A DNA stretch of 64,000 nucleotides, from positions 1 to 64,000 of the forward strand of contig CAAGJD010000129.1 of assembly GCA_900770055.1 (NCBI GenBank), read 5' to 3'. Both the position numbers and the translations under genes were made by a program. Under the pieces are notes generated by a model, which worked only from the letters and a program-made list of their open reading frames with translations, ran no database searches and was not told the DNA's origin. Of this stretch, positions 1-8,761 are shown piece after piece (position 1 is the first letter of the stretch; each line of letters opens with the position of its first letter). The DNA comes from Acholeplasmatales bacterium (lineage in GTDB: Bacteria > Bacillota_I > Bacilli_A > Acholeplasmatales > Anaeroplasmataceae).

Positions 1-780
1 ACTGCAGCAATTACAAGAAGAATCAAGTCAAAACAGATTAAAGAATCTGTATCTTATGAATTCTTTGGTGAAGGTGAAAAGCAATATACTAAAGAGTATA
101 TAAGTGATGTAGATGAGATTGAGTGGTTCTATCTTAAAATAGAGAAGGAAAATGAAACATTTTCATTCCCAGATATGGCAGCAAGACTTGAAGAAATTAA
201 ACAAATTAAAGCAGAAAAAGCTAAGAAATCTCAAATACCTATATATTCAGATAGATATAAACCTATTATTGCTAATTCTTATGGTATAAAGACAAATACG
301 GCAAATCTTATTAAAGAGGAAGCTGATAAGCATGAGGAGGCCCAACCAACTCTCTTTGATGATGTAGATAACTTATCATTTAAAGAGCTTAAAGAGGAAT
401 ATGATGTACCTTATGGTCAAGTATCATTTGATAAGGCTACTTTAAAATCTCTCGTAGTTCAGTTAATTACAGGTAGTATTATCCTCTCTAATGATAGTAA
501 GATTGATATTACTAAATGGGCTAAGTCAATGCCTGCATTATATGAAAAGAGATTTGGTAAGGGCAAAGAAGGCATGAAAAATTTTGAAATGTGGGCAGAT
601 ACTTATACAGAATATCTAACATGGTATGTAACAGATAAGAAATTAGAAGAGTTAGGTTTTGATGATGCAGAAATTTGTGCTATTTATGCTCATGATATGA
701 TAGAGGAGCTTACAAAACTTCCTGAAAATGATTATATCAAAGGGTATATTGATGCACTTCAAAAGTATTTAATATTATGA
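1..780 (+). CDS. Hypothetical protein, 5' end outside window
   Basis: The frame is open from the first base of the window, so the gene starts upstream and only its last 259 codons are visible. The Met at 175 is internal to a continuous coding frame and is unlikely to be the start. The visible part is charged and mostly helical-looking, with an acidic middle section (about residues 105-125 of the visible part). I see no signal peptide, membrane segment or catalytic motif. Its TGA stop overlaps the ATG of the ThiF-like gene (ATGA), so the two are probably translationally coupled and may work together. I do not recognise the family. Confidence 0.7.
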   Translation, partial: TAAITRRIKSKQIKESVSYEFFGEGEKQYTKEYISDVDEIEWFYLKIEKENETFSFPDMAARLEEIKQIKAEKAKKSQIPIYSDRYKPIIANSYGIKTNTANLIKEEADKHEEAQPTLFDDVDNLSFKELKEEYDVPYGQVSFDKATLKSLVVQLITGSIILSNDSKIDITKWAKSMPALYEKRFGKGKEGMKNFEMWADTYTEYLTWYVTDKKLEELGFDDAEICAIYAHDMIEELTKLPENDYIKGYIDALQKYLIL

Positions 781-1688
781 CAAATAATGAAATAGAAAAT
801 AGAGCATTAGAATCTTTGAGTACTTTAACAGATGAAGCAATTGAAGAGATTATTTCAAGTAATGAAAGTGCCCTTCAGAATTCTGATAATGTGTCAATTT
901 TAACAGAAGAAGAACAGGCTATTCTTGACAAAGCTGTAGAAGAAGCACATCAAGAAATACCTATAAACTCCGAAACCTTATTGGTAGATAAAACTACAAG
1001 TAGGTTTAGTTCTGCTATTTGGTATGAAAATATTCAAAATAAAACTATTATTCTGGCAGGAGTGGGAGGTATTGGTTCATGGATTGCTTTGCTATTAGCA
1101 AGAATGAAACCTGCTTCTATGTTTATCTATGATAATGATACAGTAGAAGCTGTCAATATGTCAGGTCAGTTATATAGTCAATCTGATTTGGGTAATTATA
1201 AAGTATCTGCATTGACTAGTATGATTAGAAACTATGCTGACTATAATAGTATCTTTGCAATAAATGAAAGATTCACTATTAAATCTGAGGCATCAGACAT
1301 TATGATTTGTGGCTTTGATAACATGGCAGCAAGAAAAATTTTCTTTAAAAAATGGGCAGATCATGTACAATCTAGACCAGAAGAGGAAAGAAAGAATTGC
1401 TTATTTATTGATGGTAGACTTGCAGCAGAAGAATTTCAGATATTGTGTATCATGGGAGATGATAATTATAATATCAACAGGTATGATACTGAATACTTAT
1501 TCTTTGATACAGAAGCTGATGAAACTGTTTGCTCATATAAACAAACTACCTTTTGTGCAAATATGATTGCATCATATATAGTTAATCTATTTGTGAACTT
1601 TTGTGCAAATGAAGTAGGTGCTTATAGGAGTTTACCATTCCTTACTACATATAATGCAGAAACAATGTATCTTAAAACTGAAGCATAA
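777..1688 (+). CDS. ThiF/E1-like adenylyltransferase
   Basis: The 303-residue protein has a nucleotide-binding Rossmann core: the glycine loop GVGGIGS at residues 95-101, followed by YDNDTVEAVNMSGQLY and DLGNYK. These match the D-x-V...N...Q and D-x-G-x-x-K positions of ThiF/MoeB/E1 enzymes, which adenylate the C-terminus of a ubiquitin-like or sulfur-carrier protein. Later cysteines (VCSYKQTTFC) could include the acceptor Cys, but this is a guess. The first 80 residues are an acidic extension not typical of MoeB. It overlaps both neighbours (ATGA upstream, one-base TAATG overlap downstream), so the three genes form one translational unit. No beta-grasp or JAB partner is visible, though one could lie upstream of the window. 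ThiF genes of this kind also occur in PRTRC gene clusters. The fold is well supported; the substrate is unknown. Confidence 0.8.
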   Translation: MTNNEIENRALESLSTLTDEAIEEIISSNESALQNSDNVSILTEEEQAILDKAVEEAHQEIPINSETLLVDKTTSRFSSAIWYENIQNKTIILAGVGGIGSWIALLLARMKPASMFIYDNDTVEAVNMSGQLYSQSDLGNYKVSALTSMIRNYADYNSIFAINERFTIKSEASDIMICGFDNMAARKIFFKKWADHVQSRPEEERKNCLFIDGRLAAEEFQILCIMGDDNYNINRYDTEYLFFDTEADETVCSYKQTTFCANMIASYIVNLFVNFCANEVGAYRSLPFLTTYNAETMYLKTEA

Positions 1689-2458
1689 TGGAATTTAGCT
1701 TAAGATTTGCACGCAATATAAGTAGTGTCTTCAGTAACACAAGTTATCGAGAGGCAATCTCTCTTACAAATAATTTATATCTTGATAGTAATAATGTATT
1801 TAGAAGAAGCCTTGTTATTGAAGTAAACAGTGATGAATTAGAAATACCTGTTATTGCAAGAGTGCCCTTTGAAAATTTGGTTTTACATAATACATACAAT
1901 TCTACAATTAAAGAAATCAAGAGGGTAATATTACCACTGTATAATAATGCACCAAATATAGAGAAGAAAACTTTTGATAGTATTATAGCTCAATTATTTA
2001 GTGTAAGTTATGGTGATAGATTACAGAAGATAACTACAAATAAGGGAGAGGTGTATTATGGTGGTAAAGGTATTATCTTTGATGAAAACTATACTCCATT
2101 ACTATTATGCACATTAGCTGCAAGAAATATATGTACTGAGAATCGTGGTAATACCATAGTCTATTATAGACCTATATGCCATGTTAGTCCTAAAGTATTC
2201 TTAGAGCCTAATAAGTTAATTAATAGGGGTATTATCAAGAAATTGATTCCCTATTATACAAATAGATATGTAGATTTCCCAGTAGAAGGGACTCAATTCA
2301 GCAAAATTGATCCAGAAGACAGAAAAGCAAAAGTCATAGTAGATAATTTTGATAAGTTCTTTATAGAACCTATTAAACCTTCACCATCTACTTGCTCTAA
2401 TGATGCATTGAATAAATGCCTTATTGACAATATTGATGACATAATGATGCTGATATGA
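1688..2458 (+). CDS. Hypothetical protein, ThiF-gene partner
   Basis: A 256-residue protein whose ATG overlaps the stop of the ThiF-like gene and whose own stop overlaps the start of the uracil-DNA glycosylase gene. It looks soluble and mixed alpha/beta, with no membrane segment. No JAMM (HxH...D) or other catalytic motif is visible. Position next to an E1-like enzyme suggests a substrate or partner role, comparable to the uncharacterised B protein of PRTRC clusters, but the resemblance is positional only. Function unknown. Confidence 0.65.
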   Translation: MEFSLRFARNISSVFSNTSYREAISLTNNLYLDSNNVFRRSLVIEVNSDELEIPVIARVPFENLVLHNTYNSTIKEIKRVILPLYNNAPNIEKKTFDSIIAQLFSVSYGDRLQKITTNKGEVYYGGKGIIFDENYTPLLLCTLAARNICTENRGNTIVYYRPICHVSPKVFLEPNKLINRGIIKKLIPYYTNRYVDFPVEGTQFSKIDPEDRKAKVIVDNFDKFFIEPIKPSPSTCSNDALNKCLIDNIDDIMMLI

Positions 2459-3132
2459 CATTAGATGAATACTTTGGAGATTGGATGAAAGTAATTAATA
2501 GAACAGAGCTTAATAATATAATAGTTAAGATTGGGCAAGAATATAGAAGAAAACCTATATGTCCTACTCAATCTGATGTGTTTAAAGCTTTTAGATTATG
2601 TCCATTAAAAGACCTTAAAATAGTTATGCTTTTCCAAGATCCATACCCTCAAAAAGGTGTGGCTACAGGAATTGCTTTAGCAAATAATAGTAAAATATTA
2701 GAGTCTAACTTATCCTCTTCCTTAAAAATTATTAAAGAAGCTGTTATAAATTTTGAAGTTCCACATTATTGTATTACCTTTGACCAAACTTTAGAAAGTT
2801 GGACTAAACAAGGAATATTAATGCTCAATTCAGCTCTTACTGTAGAAATGAATAGAGCAGGTTCCCATGTAATGTTGTGGAGACCTTTCATATCTAAACT
2901 CTTAAATAATCTGTCTAACTATGACACAGGGATAGTATATGTATTATTTGGTAGACAAGCTCAAACTTTTAAACCTTATATTAATAACAAGTTTAACTAT
3001 ATTATAAAAATTGAGCATCCTGCATACTTTGCAAGAAATGGTACTAAAATGCCTCATGATTTGTTTATTAATATAAATAATATAGTAAAGGGAATTTATG
3101 GAGTACCTATTAAATGGTACGAAGAATATTAA
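2455..3132 (+). CDS. ung: Uracil-DNA glycosylase, family 1 type
   Basis: The 225-residue protein shows the UDG signatures in order: the water-activating motif FQDPYPQKG with Asp62, the LNSALTV segment in the middle (compare LLNTVLTV in Ung), and the late HPAYFARNG motif with His188 (HPSPLS in Ung). It excises uracil from DNA, leaving an abasic site. The usual QDPYHGP is QDPYPQKG here, so the first histidine is replaced by proline, a variation in the DNA-facing loop. The length matches the family (about 220-230 residues). It overlaps the upstream gene by four bases. With the dUTPase at 8745 and ThyX at 13903 it forms a uracil-exclusion set. Confident in family. Confidence 0.88.
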   Translation: MTLDEYFGDWMKVINRTELNNIIVKIGQEYRRKPICPTQSDVFKAFRLCPLKDLKIVMLFQDPYPQKGVATGIALANNSKILESNLSSSLKIIKEAVINFEVPHYCITFDQTLESWTKQGILMLNSALTVEMNRAGSHVMLWRPFISKLLNNLSNYDTGIVYVLFGRQAQTFKPYINNKFNYIIKIEHPAYFARNGTKMPHDLFININNIVKGIYGVPIKWYEEY

Positions 3133-3150
3133 TATTAAAAAATTTAAAAA

Positions 3151-3192
3151 ATGGAAAAGATTTATTTTAAAGAAACTGGTAAATAAGTACAG
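3151..3192 (+). other. In-frame 5' coding segment cut off by a TAA
   Basis: An ATG at 3151 opens MEKIYFKETGK, then meets TAA at 3184-3186. Three codons later the same frame continues into the ATG of the 3193 gene. The segment reads like a natural N-terminus. One base change (TAA to TAT or TAC) would restore a Tyr and extend the downstream protein by 14 residues. This is either a nonsense mutation, a sequencing or assembly error, or a short leader peptide. Confidence 0.5.
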
Positions 3193-3684
3193 ATGGGAGA
3201 TACTTTAACTGTATCATTTACGATGAAAACTCATCTTTTGGGTGATATTACTGAAATTATTCATATTAAATTAACTGAAGAAACTCTTCCTCAACTTCTT
3301 AAAGCTGGTATTATTATTACAAAGCCTACTGTTGATATTCCAATGAACATAGAGTACTATATTAATAAAGCTATAAATAGGCTCGAGTTACCATCTGCTA
3401 CTGTAACTGCTTGCTTTGCTAGAATAAATAATACTTATCCTGGTGCTTTATTTTCTATTATACTTAAAGAAATAGCTATTGAATTAGATAAAAAATATGA
3501 AGATCATATTAGGAATAGCCCTGTAATTTATGGAATTTCTACACTTAATGGTAGTATTTCTCCAATTAATAAAAAGCATATTAAAAATTATAAAGACTTT
3601 GCAGCATTTAGGTCTGTAGAAGATGCAAAAATTGCTTGTAAAATTGTAAAAGATACTTTTAAAGATATATTCAAAAATGAATAA
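3193..3684 (+). CDS. Hypothetical protein, probably 5'-truncated by a stop
   Basis: A 163-residue protein of unknown function. The first 45 residues look beta-rich (TLTVSFTMKTHLLGDITEII); the rest is mostly helical, with a lysine-rich C-terminus. The ATG at 3193 is the first start after an in-frame TAA at 3184-3186. A plausible earlier start at 3151 lies in the same frame, so the intact gene may have been 3151-3684 (177 residues). No ribosome-binding site stands out before 3193. The 3' end overlaps the next gene by eight bases. Translation from 3193 may still yield a working protein. Confidence 0.6.
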   Translation: MGDTLTVSFTMKTHLLGDITEIIHIKLTEETLPQLLKAGIIITKPTVDIPMNIEYYINKAINRLELPSATVTACFARINNTYPGALFSIILKEIAIELDKKYEDHIRNSPVIYGISTLNGSISPINKKHIKNYKDFAAFRSVEDAKIACKIVKDTFKDIFKNE

Positions 3685-4165
3685 AAAAATCAAGAATGCT
3701 ACTATATGCACTGCTCAAAATATAACCTTTAAAAGTGTATTAGAGAAAACATGTTTTACATATCTTGAAGAACAAGGATTTAACCCTAAATATGAACCTA
3801 AGAAATTTACTATTTTCCCTTCTTTTGTTCCTATAACTCCTTTCTATGATAGAGAAACAACTGCACAACAAAAGAAAAGAATTAAATCTATAGGCAAGTA
3901 TAGTAGTAGAGAACTTAAATTATGTAATAGGCTAATTCAGCCTATTACATATACTCCTGATATATATATAAGATATAATAATTTAGATATTTGGATAGAG
4001 TGTAAAGGATTTTCTAATGATGTATTTCCTTATAAAAAGAAAATGTTTAGAAAATTACTTGATGATATATACAATAAAACAGGGCAAAAAAGTATATACT
4101 TTGAAATATATACTAAGAAGAATCTTTTACAAGCAATAGATATTATTAAAAATTATGAGCAATAA
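3677..4165 (+). CDS. PD-(D/E)XK endonuclease
   Basis: The 162-residue protein has the compact nuclease core TPDIYIRYNNLDIWIECKG, giving P94-D95 and E108-x-K110 as the PD...ExK metal-binding and catalytic set. Downstream conserved helices carry basic residues (KKKMFRKLL). The arrangement resembles small phage DUF1064/VRR-type and T7 endonuclease I-like nucleases, which cut branched or nicked DNA in replication and recombination. It overlaps the gene before it by eight bases and the gene after it by eleven. The fold is well supported. The exact substrate (Holliday junction, flap or other) cannot be read from sequence. Confidence 0.78.
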   Translation: MNKKIKNATICTAQNITFKSVLEKTCFTYLEEQGFNPKYEPKKFTIFPSFVPITPFYDRETTAQQKKRIKSIGKYSSRELKLCNRLIQPITYTPDIYIRYNNLDIWIECKGFSNDVFPYKKKMFRKLLDDIYNKTGQKSIYFEIYTKKNLLQAIDIIKNYEQ

Positions 4166-4412
4166 AAATTTATTAGATAAAATAAAGGAGTTAATACCTT
4201 CATTACCTAATAGAGATATTCAATTAGGATACGATTTTTTAAATAAAAGAGATTTTGAGTCTTTAAAAGATTTAATAGATTCTGCTATTTATAAAGTTGA
4301 AAAAAATATAAAAAGTAATACTCCTAAAGAAGAATATACAAAGGTTAACCTTGACGAATTAATAGAATTAAAATTAGAAGTAAGTGTGTACTTAAATCAA
4401 CTATACTATTAA
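4155..4412 (+). CDS. Hypothetical small protein
   Basis: An 85-residue, charged, helix-rich protein (lysine and glutamate in near-heptad spacing) starting inside the end of the PD-(D/E)XK gene and ending one base before the RecB-like nuclease gene. Lying between two nucleases suggests an accessory role in DNA processing, but no domain is recognisable. Confidence 0.6.
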   Translation: MSNKNLLDKIKELIPSLPNRDIQLGYDFLNKRDFESLKDLIDSAIYKVEKNIKSNTPKEEYTKVNLDELIELKLEVSVYLNQLYY

Positions 4413-4413
4413 G

Positions 4414-5463
4414 ATGGAGAATAAATCATTATATGATATTTCTTGGAAAATAGATGAAAAAGACTATAGAGCAGATTCAGCACTAAGCTATTCAACTCTT
4501 TCAAAATATGAAAGAGAGGGATTTAATAATTTAGATAAGTTATTTGATAAACTTGAAACTCCTTCTCTTACATTTGGTTCAGCAGTAGATTCTATAATTA
4601 CAGGAGGTAAAGAAGAATTTGATACTAGATTTATGGTAGCAGATTTCCCTAATACTTCAGACTCTATTATACAAATAGTAAAATCTTTATTTAATGAGTT
4701 TTCTGTTACTCATAGAACATTAGAATCTATTCCTAATGAAGAAGTTATAGGCTTTGCAAGTAGGTTTAATTATCAAAATAATTGGAAACCTGAGACTAGG
4801 GCTAAAGTTATAAAGGAGAAAGGATCTGATTATTATAATTTATTATTTATAGCAGGAGATAGAACTATACTTGATACTAAAACTTATCAAGATGTATGTA
4901 ATGCAGTAAGAGCATTGAAAGAAAGTGAACCCACTAAGTTCTATTTTGCAGAGAATAATCCATTTGAACCTGATATTGAAAGATTTTATCAGTTAAAGTT
5001 TAAAGCTTGTCTTGAAGGAATTGAATATAGATGTATGGCGGATGTAATTATAGTCAATCATAAGGAGAAATGGGTTAAACCTGTAGACCTGAAAACAAGT
5101 AGTCATACAGAGTGGGATTTCTATAAGTCATTTGTGGATTGGAGATATGATATTCAAGCCAGACTATATTGGGCTATTATAAGACAGAATATGGATAAGG
5201 ATGATTATTTTAAGGATTTTGGCTTGCTAAGTTATGACTTTATAGTAGTAAATAGGAAAACATTAACACCATTAGTATGGACTTTTCCAGGTACACAGGC
5301 AATAGGTACATTAAAGTTTGGGAAGAATCACCAAATAGAAATGAGAAGTCCTTTCGAGATAGGTAAAGAGCTTTCTCTTTATCTCTCTTCCAGACCAAAA
5401 GTTCCTATGGGAATATATAAATATGATATTAATAATATTAATGAATGGCTTAATAAATTATGA
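4414..5463 (+). CDS. RecB/Cas4/RecE-like PD-(D/E)XK exonuclease
   Basis: The 349-residue protein has the order typical of the phage RecE/DUF3799-type exonuclease family. The N-terminal segment LSYSTLSKYEREG is followed by LTFGSAVDSIITG (helix with the GxxxD/H position). The catalytic core is Asp210 (ADVIIV), Asp225-Leu-Lys227 (VDLKTSS) and the QxxxY motif Gln248-Tyr252 (QARLY), which marks RecB/Cas4-type members. Such enzymes degrade one DNA strand for recombination or end processing. No iron-sulfur cysteine cluster of the Cas4 kind is apparent. No single-strand annealing partner was recognised next to it. Confident in fold, moderate in role. Confidence 0.8.
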   Translation: MENKSLYDISWKIDEKDYRADSALSYSTLSKYEREGFNNLDKLFDKLETPSLTFGSAVDSIITGGKEEFDTRFMVADFPNTSDSIIQIVKSLFNEFSVTHRTLESIPNEEVIGFASRFNYQNNWKPETRAKVIKEKGSDYYNLLFIAGDRTILDTKTYQDVCNAVRALKESEPTKFYFAENNPFEPDIERFYQLKFKACLEGIEYRCMADVIIVNHKEKWVKPVDLKTSSHTEWDFYKSFVDWRYDIQARLYWAIIRQNMDKDDYFKDFGLLSYDFIVVNRKTLTPLVWTFPGTQAIGTLKFGKNHQIEMRSPFEIGKELSLYLSSRPKVPMGIYKYDINNINEWLNKL

Positions 5464-5597
5464 GTGGTTGTCATTGTGGTCAAGCAGGTAGTATGTTCTA
5501 TGATTCTTGCAGTGATTTAAAGTGTAGAGAATCTATAGAATATAGAGAAGATTTAGAAAAACAGAAAAATCTAGAAAGAAAGATGAAATTGAGTTAA
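5460..5597 (+). CDS. Small cysteine-containing protein
   Basis: A 45-residue frame starting at ATGA, overlapping the stop of the exonuclease gene. The N-terminus has CHC at residues 4-6, then Cys17 and Cys22; the C-terminal half is a highly charged helix. CxC plus two later cysteines could bind one zinc ion, but this is inference. The coupled start and lack of another gene before 5632 support it being real. Confidence 0.5.
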   Translation: MSGCHCGQAGSMFYDSCSDLKCRESIEYREDLEKQKNLERKMKLS

Positions 5598-5631
5598 TAG
5601 AGTATAAACTTAAACAAGAAGGAAATATATA

Positions 5632-7824
5632 ATGAAAGTAATAAAAAATGACGGTAATCTAGAAGAATTTAATATCAATAAGATTAAAAGTGCTGTAGAA
5701 AGGGCTTTTAAATCTTGTGATAAAAAAATGCCACAATATCTATATAGTATGCTGGATGCTTTATTTAGTACCTTAGAAGGAGATACTATAGGTATTAAAG
5801 AAATACAAGACAAAGTTGAAAATATTCTTATGAATGATAATCACTTTGATGCAGCAAAAAGTTATATTATTTATAAGGAAAAGCACAGAAAAACCAGAGA
5901 AAATGTTACATATAAATTAAAATTTATAGAAAATTATATTAATAGTGACAATACAGCTAATGCTACAATAGATGATAATTCTAATGTAGCAAATAGAAAT
6001 ATTGCTGTATTAAATTCTGAAATCTATAAAGAGGATAATAAAGAAGTTAATATGAGAATGCTAAGAGATAAAGTAAAAGAACTATATCCAGAATTTAATT
6101 ATAAACAGATGGATATAGATTTTGATACCATAGCATATCTTCATGATTCTTCTTCACAAATAGGAATGCCATATTGTGTTGCTATCACTATGTACCCATT
6201 TCTTATAAATGGTATAAAAGATTTAGGAGGATTAAGTGCTGCTCCAAAGAGTATTAATAGCTTTTGTGGTATGTTTATAAATCTTGTATTTGCTATAGCT
6301 TCTCAGTTTAAAGGAGCAGTAGCTACTCCTGGAGTTCTTCTATGTATGGATTATTTTCTTAGAAAAGAATGGGGGGATAATTATTATATTAAACCAGATA
6401 TAATTATTAGCAGTGAGCATTGCAAGAGACAGCAAACTATTCAAGGACAAATACATCAATACTTTCAGCAGATTGTATACAGTTTAATGCAACCAAGTGG
6501 CTCAAGAGGAAATCAAAGTGTATTCTGGAATCTTTCTATATTTGATAAGCCCTTCTTTGATACTATGTATAGTGATTTTTATTTTCCTGATGGCAGCAGA
6601 CCACAATGGGAATCTCTTAAATGGCTACAAAAAGATTTTCTACACTGGTTCAATCAAGAGAGACTTAAATGTATATTAACTTTTCCTGTAGTTTCTTTAT
6701 GTCTCATTTACCAAGATAATAAATTTGTAGACGAAGATTTATATGAATTTGCTTGTAAAGAGTATTCAGAAGGTAACTCTTTCTTCACTTATATAAGTGA
6801 CAGTGCTGATAGTTTAAGTAGTTGCTGCCGTCTATCTTCTAAAATAAGTAAACCTCAATTTAATTTTACTAATGGTCAATTAAGTGAAATGACTGGCAGT
6901 AAAAATGTTATTACTCTTAATCTTAATAGAATTGTTCAAGATTGGTATAGAGAAAATGAAATTCAAAAAATACACACTACTGAAGGATTAACTATTACTG
7001 CAAGATATGACCCTGAATTTGATGGTATTGCAGAAAATTCTCTTTCTGAATACCTAATTAATATTCTAGAGAGAGTATATAAGTATCAAATAGCATACAA
7101 TGAATGTTTGAAATATCTTAAAGATAGTAAACTCCTTCCTGTATATGGTGCTGGTTTTATTGATATGAAAAAGCAATACCTTACTATTGGTATTAATGGA
7201 TTAAATCAAGCAGCAGAGTTTTTAGGAATAAAGTGTAATAAGAATGAGGAATATGAGAAGTTCTGTAATCTTATATTTACCACTATAAAGAAGCAAAATC
7301 AATTGCATAAGACTAATGAACTTATGTTTAACACTGAATTTACTCCATGTGAGTCTGCCTCCATTAAACTTTATAACAAAGATAAAAAGGATGGCTATTG
7401 GGTTCCAAAAGATACTAATCTTTATGCAAGTTATATCTTTAAGCCTAATGACCCTGATATATCTATCCTTGATAAGATTTATTTACATGGTAGAAATTTC
7501 TGTGGAGATAATCTTGATGGAGGAAGCTCAGCACATCTTAATCTAGACTCACATTTATCAACAAAACAGTACAGAAAACTATTAAAATATGCAGCAGAAG
7601 TAGGATGTAAATACTTTACATTTAATGTTCCTAATTGTGAATGTGATGATTGTGGATTTATTGCTAAGCAGCCTTTTAAAGAATGTCCTAAATGTGGTAG
7701 TACTAATATATCTCTATGGGATAGAGTTATTGGTTACTTAACTAAAATAAAGAATTGGTCAGCAGGAAGGCAAATAGAACAAAAAACTAGAGTATACTCT
7801 AATGGCAAAGAGCAGATAAAATAA
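5632..7824 (+). CDS. nrdD: Anaerobic ribonucleoside-triphosphate reductase
   Basis: The 730-residue protein reduces ribonucleotides to deoxyribonucleotides without oxygen, using a glycyl radical made by NrdG. Residues 1-90 look like an ATP-cone allosteric domain (VIKNDGNLEEFNINKI). The catalytic barrel follows, with a candidate active-site cysteine pair in SSCCRLSS. The C-terminus has a zinc site (Cys669, 671, 674, 685, 688; CxCxxC...CPKC) and the radical glycine Gly701 in DRVIGYL, with the usual GRQ and RV segments after it. The ribosome-binding site is AAGGAA ahead of the ATG. A hairpin terminator follows directly and the activase gene comes soon after. Length and motifs match the family. 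Confidence 0.93.
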   Translation: MKVIKNDGNLEEFNINKIKSAVERAFKSCDKKMPQYLYSMLDALFSTLEGDTIGIKEIQDKVENILMNDNHFDAAKSYIIYKEKHRKTRENVTYKLKFIENYINSDNTANATIDDNSNVANRNIAVLNSEIYKEDNKEVNMRMLRDKVKELYPEFNYKQMDIDFDTIAYLHDSSSQIGMPYCVAITMYPFLINGIKDLGGLSAAPKSINSFCGMFINLVFAIASQFKGAVATPGVLLCMDYFLRKEWGDNYYIKPDIIISSEHCKRQQTIQGQIHQYFQQIVYSLMQPSGSRGNQSVFWNLSIFDKPFFDTMYSDFYFPDGSRPQWESLKWLQKDFLHWFNQERLKCILTFPVVSLCLIYQDNKFVDEDLYEFACKEYSEGNSFFTYISDSADSLSSCCRLSSKISKPQFNFTNGQLSEMTGSKNVITLNLNRIVQDWYRENEIQKIHTTEGLTITARYDPEFDGIAENSLSEYLINILERVYKYQIAYNECLKYLKDSKLLPVYGAGFIDMKKQYLTIGINGLNQAAEFLGIKCNKNEEYEKFCNLIFTTIKKQNQLHKTNELMFNTEFTPCESASIKLYNKDKKDGYWVPKDTNLYASYIFKPNDPDISILDKIYLHGRNFCGDNLDGGSSAHLNLDSHLSTKQYRKLLKYAAEVGCKYFTFNVPNCECDDCGFIAKQPFKECPKCGSTNISLWDRVIGYLTKIKNWSAGRQIEQKTRVYSNGKEQIK

Positions 7825-7827
7825 TAT

Positions 7828-7854
7828 AAAAGGCAGTTTTTTAGCTGCCTTTTA
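7828..7854 (+). terminator. Hairpin terminator after nrdD
   Basis: AAAAGGCAG (7828-7836) pairs perfectly with CTGCCTTTT (7845-7853) around an eight-base T-rich loop. The stem itself ends in four T residues. It lies four bases after the nrdD stop. Confidence 0.7.
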
Positions 7855-7880
7855 TACTATAAATATAGGAGAAGATAAAT

Positions 7881-8081
7881 ATGGAAAAATATATATTAGT
7901 ACAATGGCCTAAATCTCAAAAATTAATGGAACACAGAAGATTTAATGAGTGTTTACTTGTTCAAGATATTGATGGGCAGGATGAGGTAGGAAATAGTGAT
8001 TATATGTGTCCAGAAGATTTATATGAGAAAATCTTTAATACAGACAATATTGAATCTAAAAGAACAGATGAAGATGCTTAA
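7881..8081 (+). CDS. Hypothetical small acidic protein
   Basis: A 66-residue acidic protein between nrdD and nrdG. It is preceded by AGGAGAAG, a stronger purine-rich ribosome-binding site than most genes here have. Its 3' end overlaps the start of nrdG by 14 bases, which suggests translational coupling. A short WP...EHRRFNEC segment is the only notable part. Function unknown; context suggests an nrd-linked role or simple operon filler. Confidence 0.65.
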   Translation: MEKYILVQWPKSQKLMEHRRFNECLLVQDIDGQDEVGNSDYMCPEDLYEKIFNTDNIESKRTDEDA

Positions 8082-8565
8082 ATATGTAGATACATTGGTA
8101 AGTTTTAGTGAAGTTCCTGATGAAATTACTCTCTGCATAAATATAAGTAATTGCCCTTGTCATTGTAAAGGGTGCCATAGTGCTTATTTAGCTGAAGATA
8201 TTGGAGAAGAGTTAAATATTGATTCACTTCATAATCTTATATCCAGTAATAAAGGTATTACATGTGTATCCTTTATGGGAGGAGATAGTAATCCAAAGGA
8301 GATTGACCACTTAGCTAGTATAGTAAGAGAATATTATAATTTAAAGACAGCTTGGTATAGTGGCATTCAAGCATTAAGTAAGGATATACACATTTGGAAC
8401 TTCTCATATATTAAGCTAGGCCCTTATATAGAAGAAATGGGTCCACTTACTAGTAAAACTACTAATCAAAGAATGTATAAAGTAGTTTATAATCATTATG
8501 ATGATGGAACTGCTGGATATGAACTAAATGATATAACTTATAAATTTCATGGAAGGAAAGACTAA
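8068..8565 (+). CDS. nrdG: Anaerobic NrdD-activating radical SAM enzyme
   Basis: The 165-residue product carries the radical-SAM motif C29-x3-C33-x2-C36 (CPCHCKGC, with an extra Cys31) and the FMGGDS segment equivalent to the GGE motif. It uses S-adenosylmethionine and a 4Fe-4S cluster to create the glycyl radical on NrdD. An open frame extends upstream to 7996, but it overlaps the preceding gene, and the NrdG-like sequence starts at MKMLKYVD, so I place the start at 8068 (8074 is also possible). The length fits NrdG (about 155-170 residues). Its 3' end overlaps the next gene by 17 bases. Confidence 0.88.
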   Translation: MKMLKYVDTLVSFSEVPDEITLCINISNCPCHCKGCHSAYLAEDIGEELNIDSLHNLISSNKGITCVSFMGGDSNPKEIDHLASIVREYYNLKTAWYSGIQALSKDIHIWNFSYIKLGPYIEEMGPLTSKTTNQRMYKVVYNHYDDGTAGYELNDITYKFHGRKD

Positions 8566-8761
8566 AATAACTTTACAAATAGGAGATAGTACAGTAACTT
8601 GGGAAAATAATTATACTGATAATACTTTAGAGGATTTATATAATGCTTTTGAAGGTTTATTAGTTACACATACATATTCTCAAGATAGTATTAGGAGATT
8701 TTTAATAGAAAAAAGTGAAGAATTAAATGAAATTTTTTATAAAGATGAAACTGAAGATTAA
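8549..8761 (+). CDS. Hypothetical small protein
   Basis: A 70-residue acidic protein starting inside the end of nrdG and ending inside the start of the dUTPase gene. The N-terminal part looks beta (KITLQIGDSTVTW), followed by helices. Family unknown; the coupled position between nrdG and dut is its main support. Confidence 0.6.
   Translation: MEGKTKITLQIGDSTVTWENNYTDNTLEDLYNAFEGLLVTHTYSQDSIRRFLIEKSEELNEIFYKDETED

Noticed and set aside
1309..1566. Alternative-frame 85-codon frame inside the ThiF-like gene
   Set aside because: It overlaps a well-supported domain in another frame and shows no coding features of its own.
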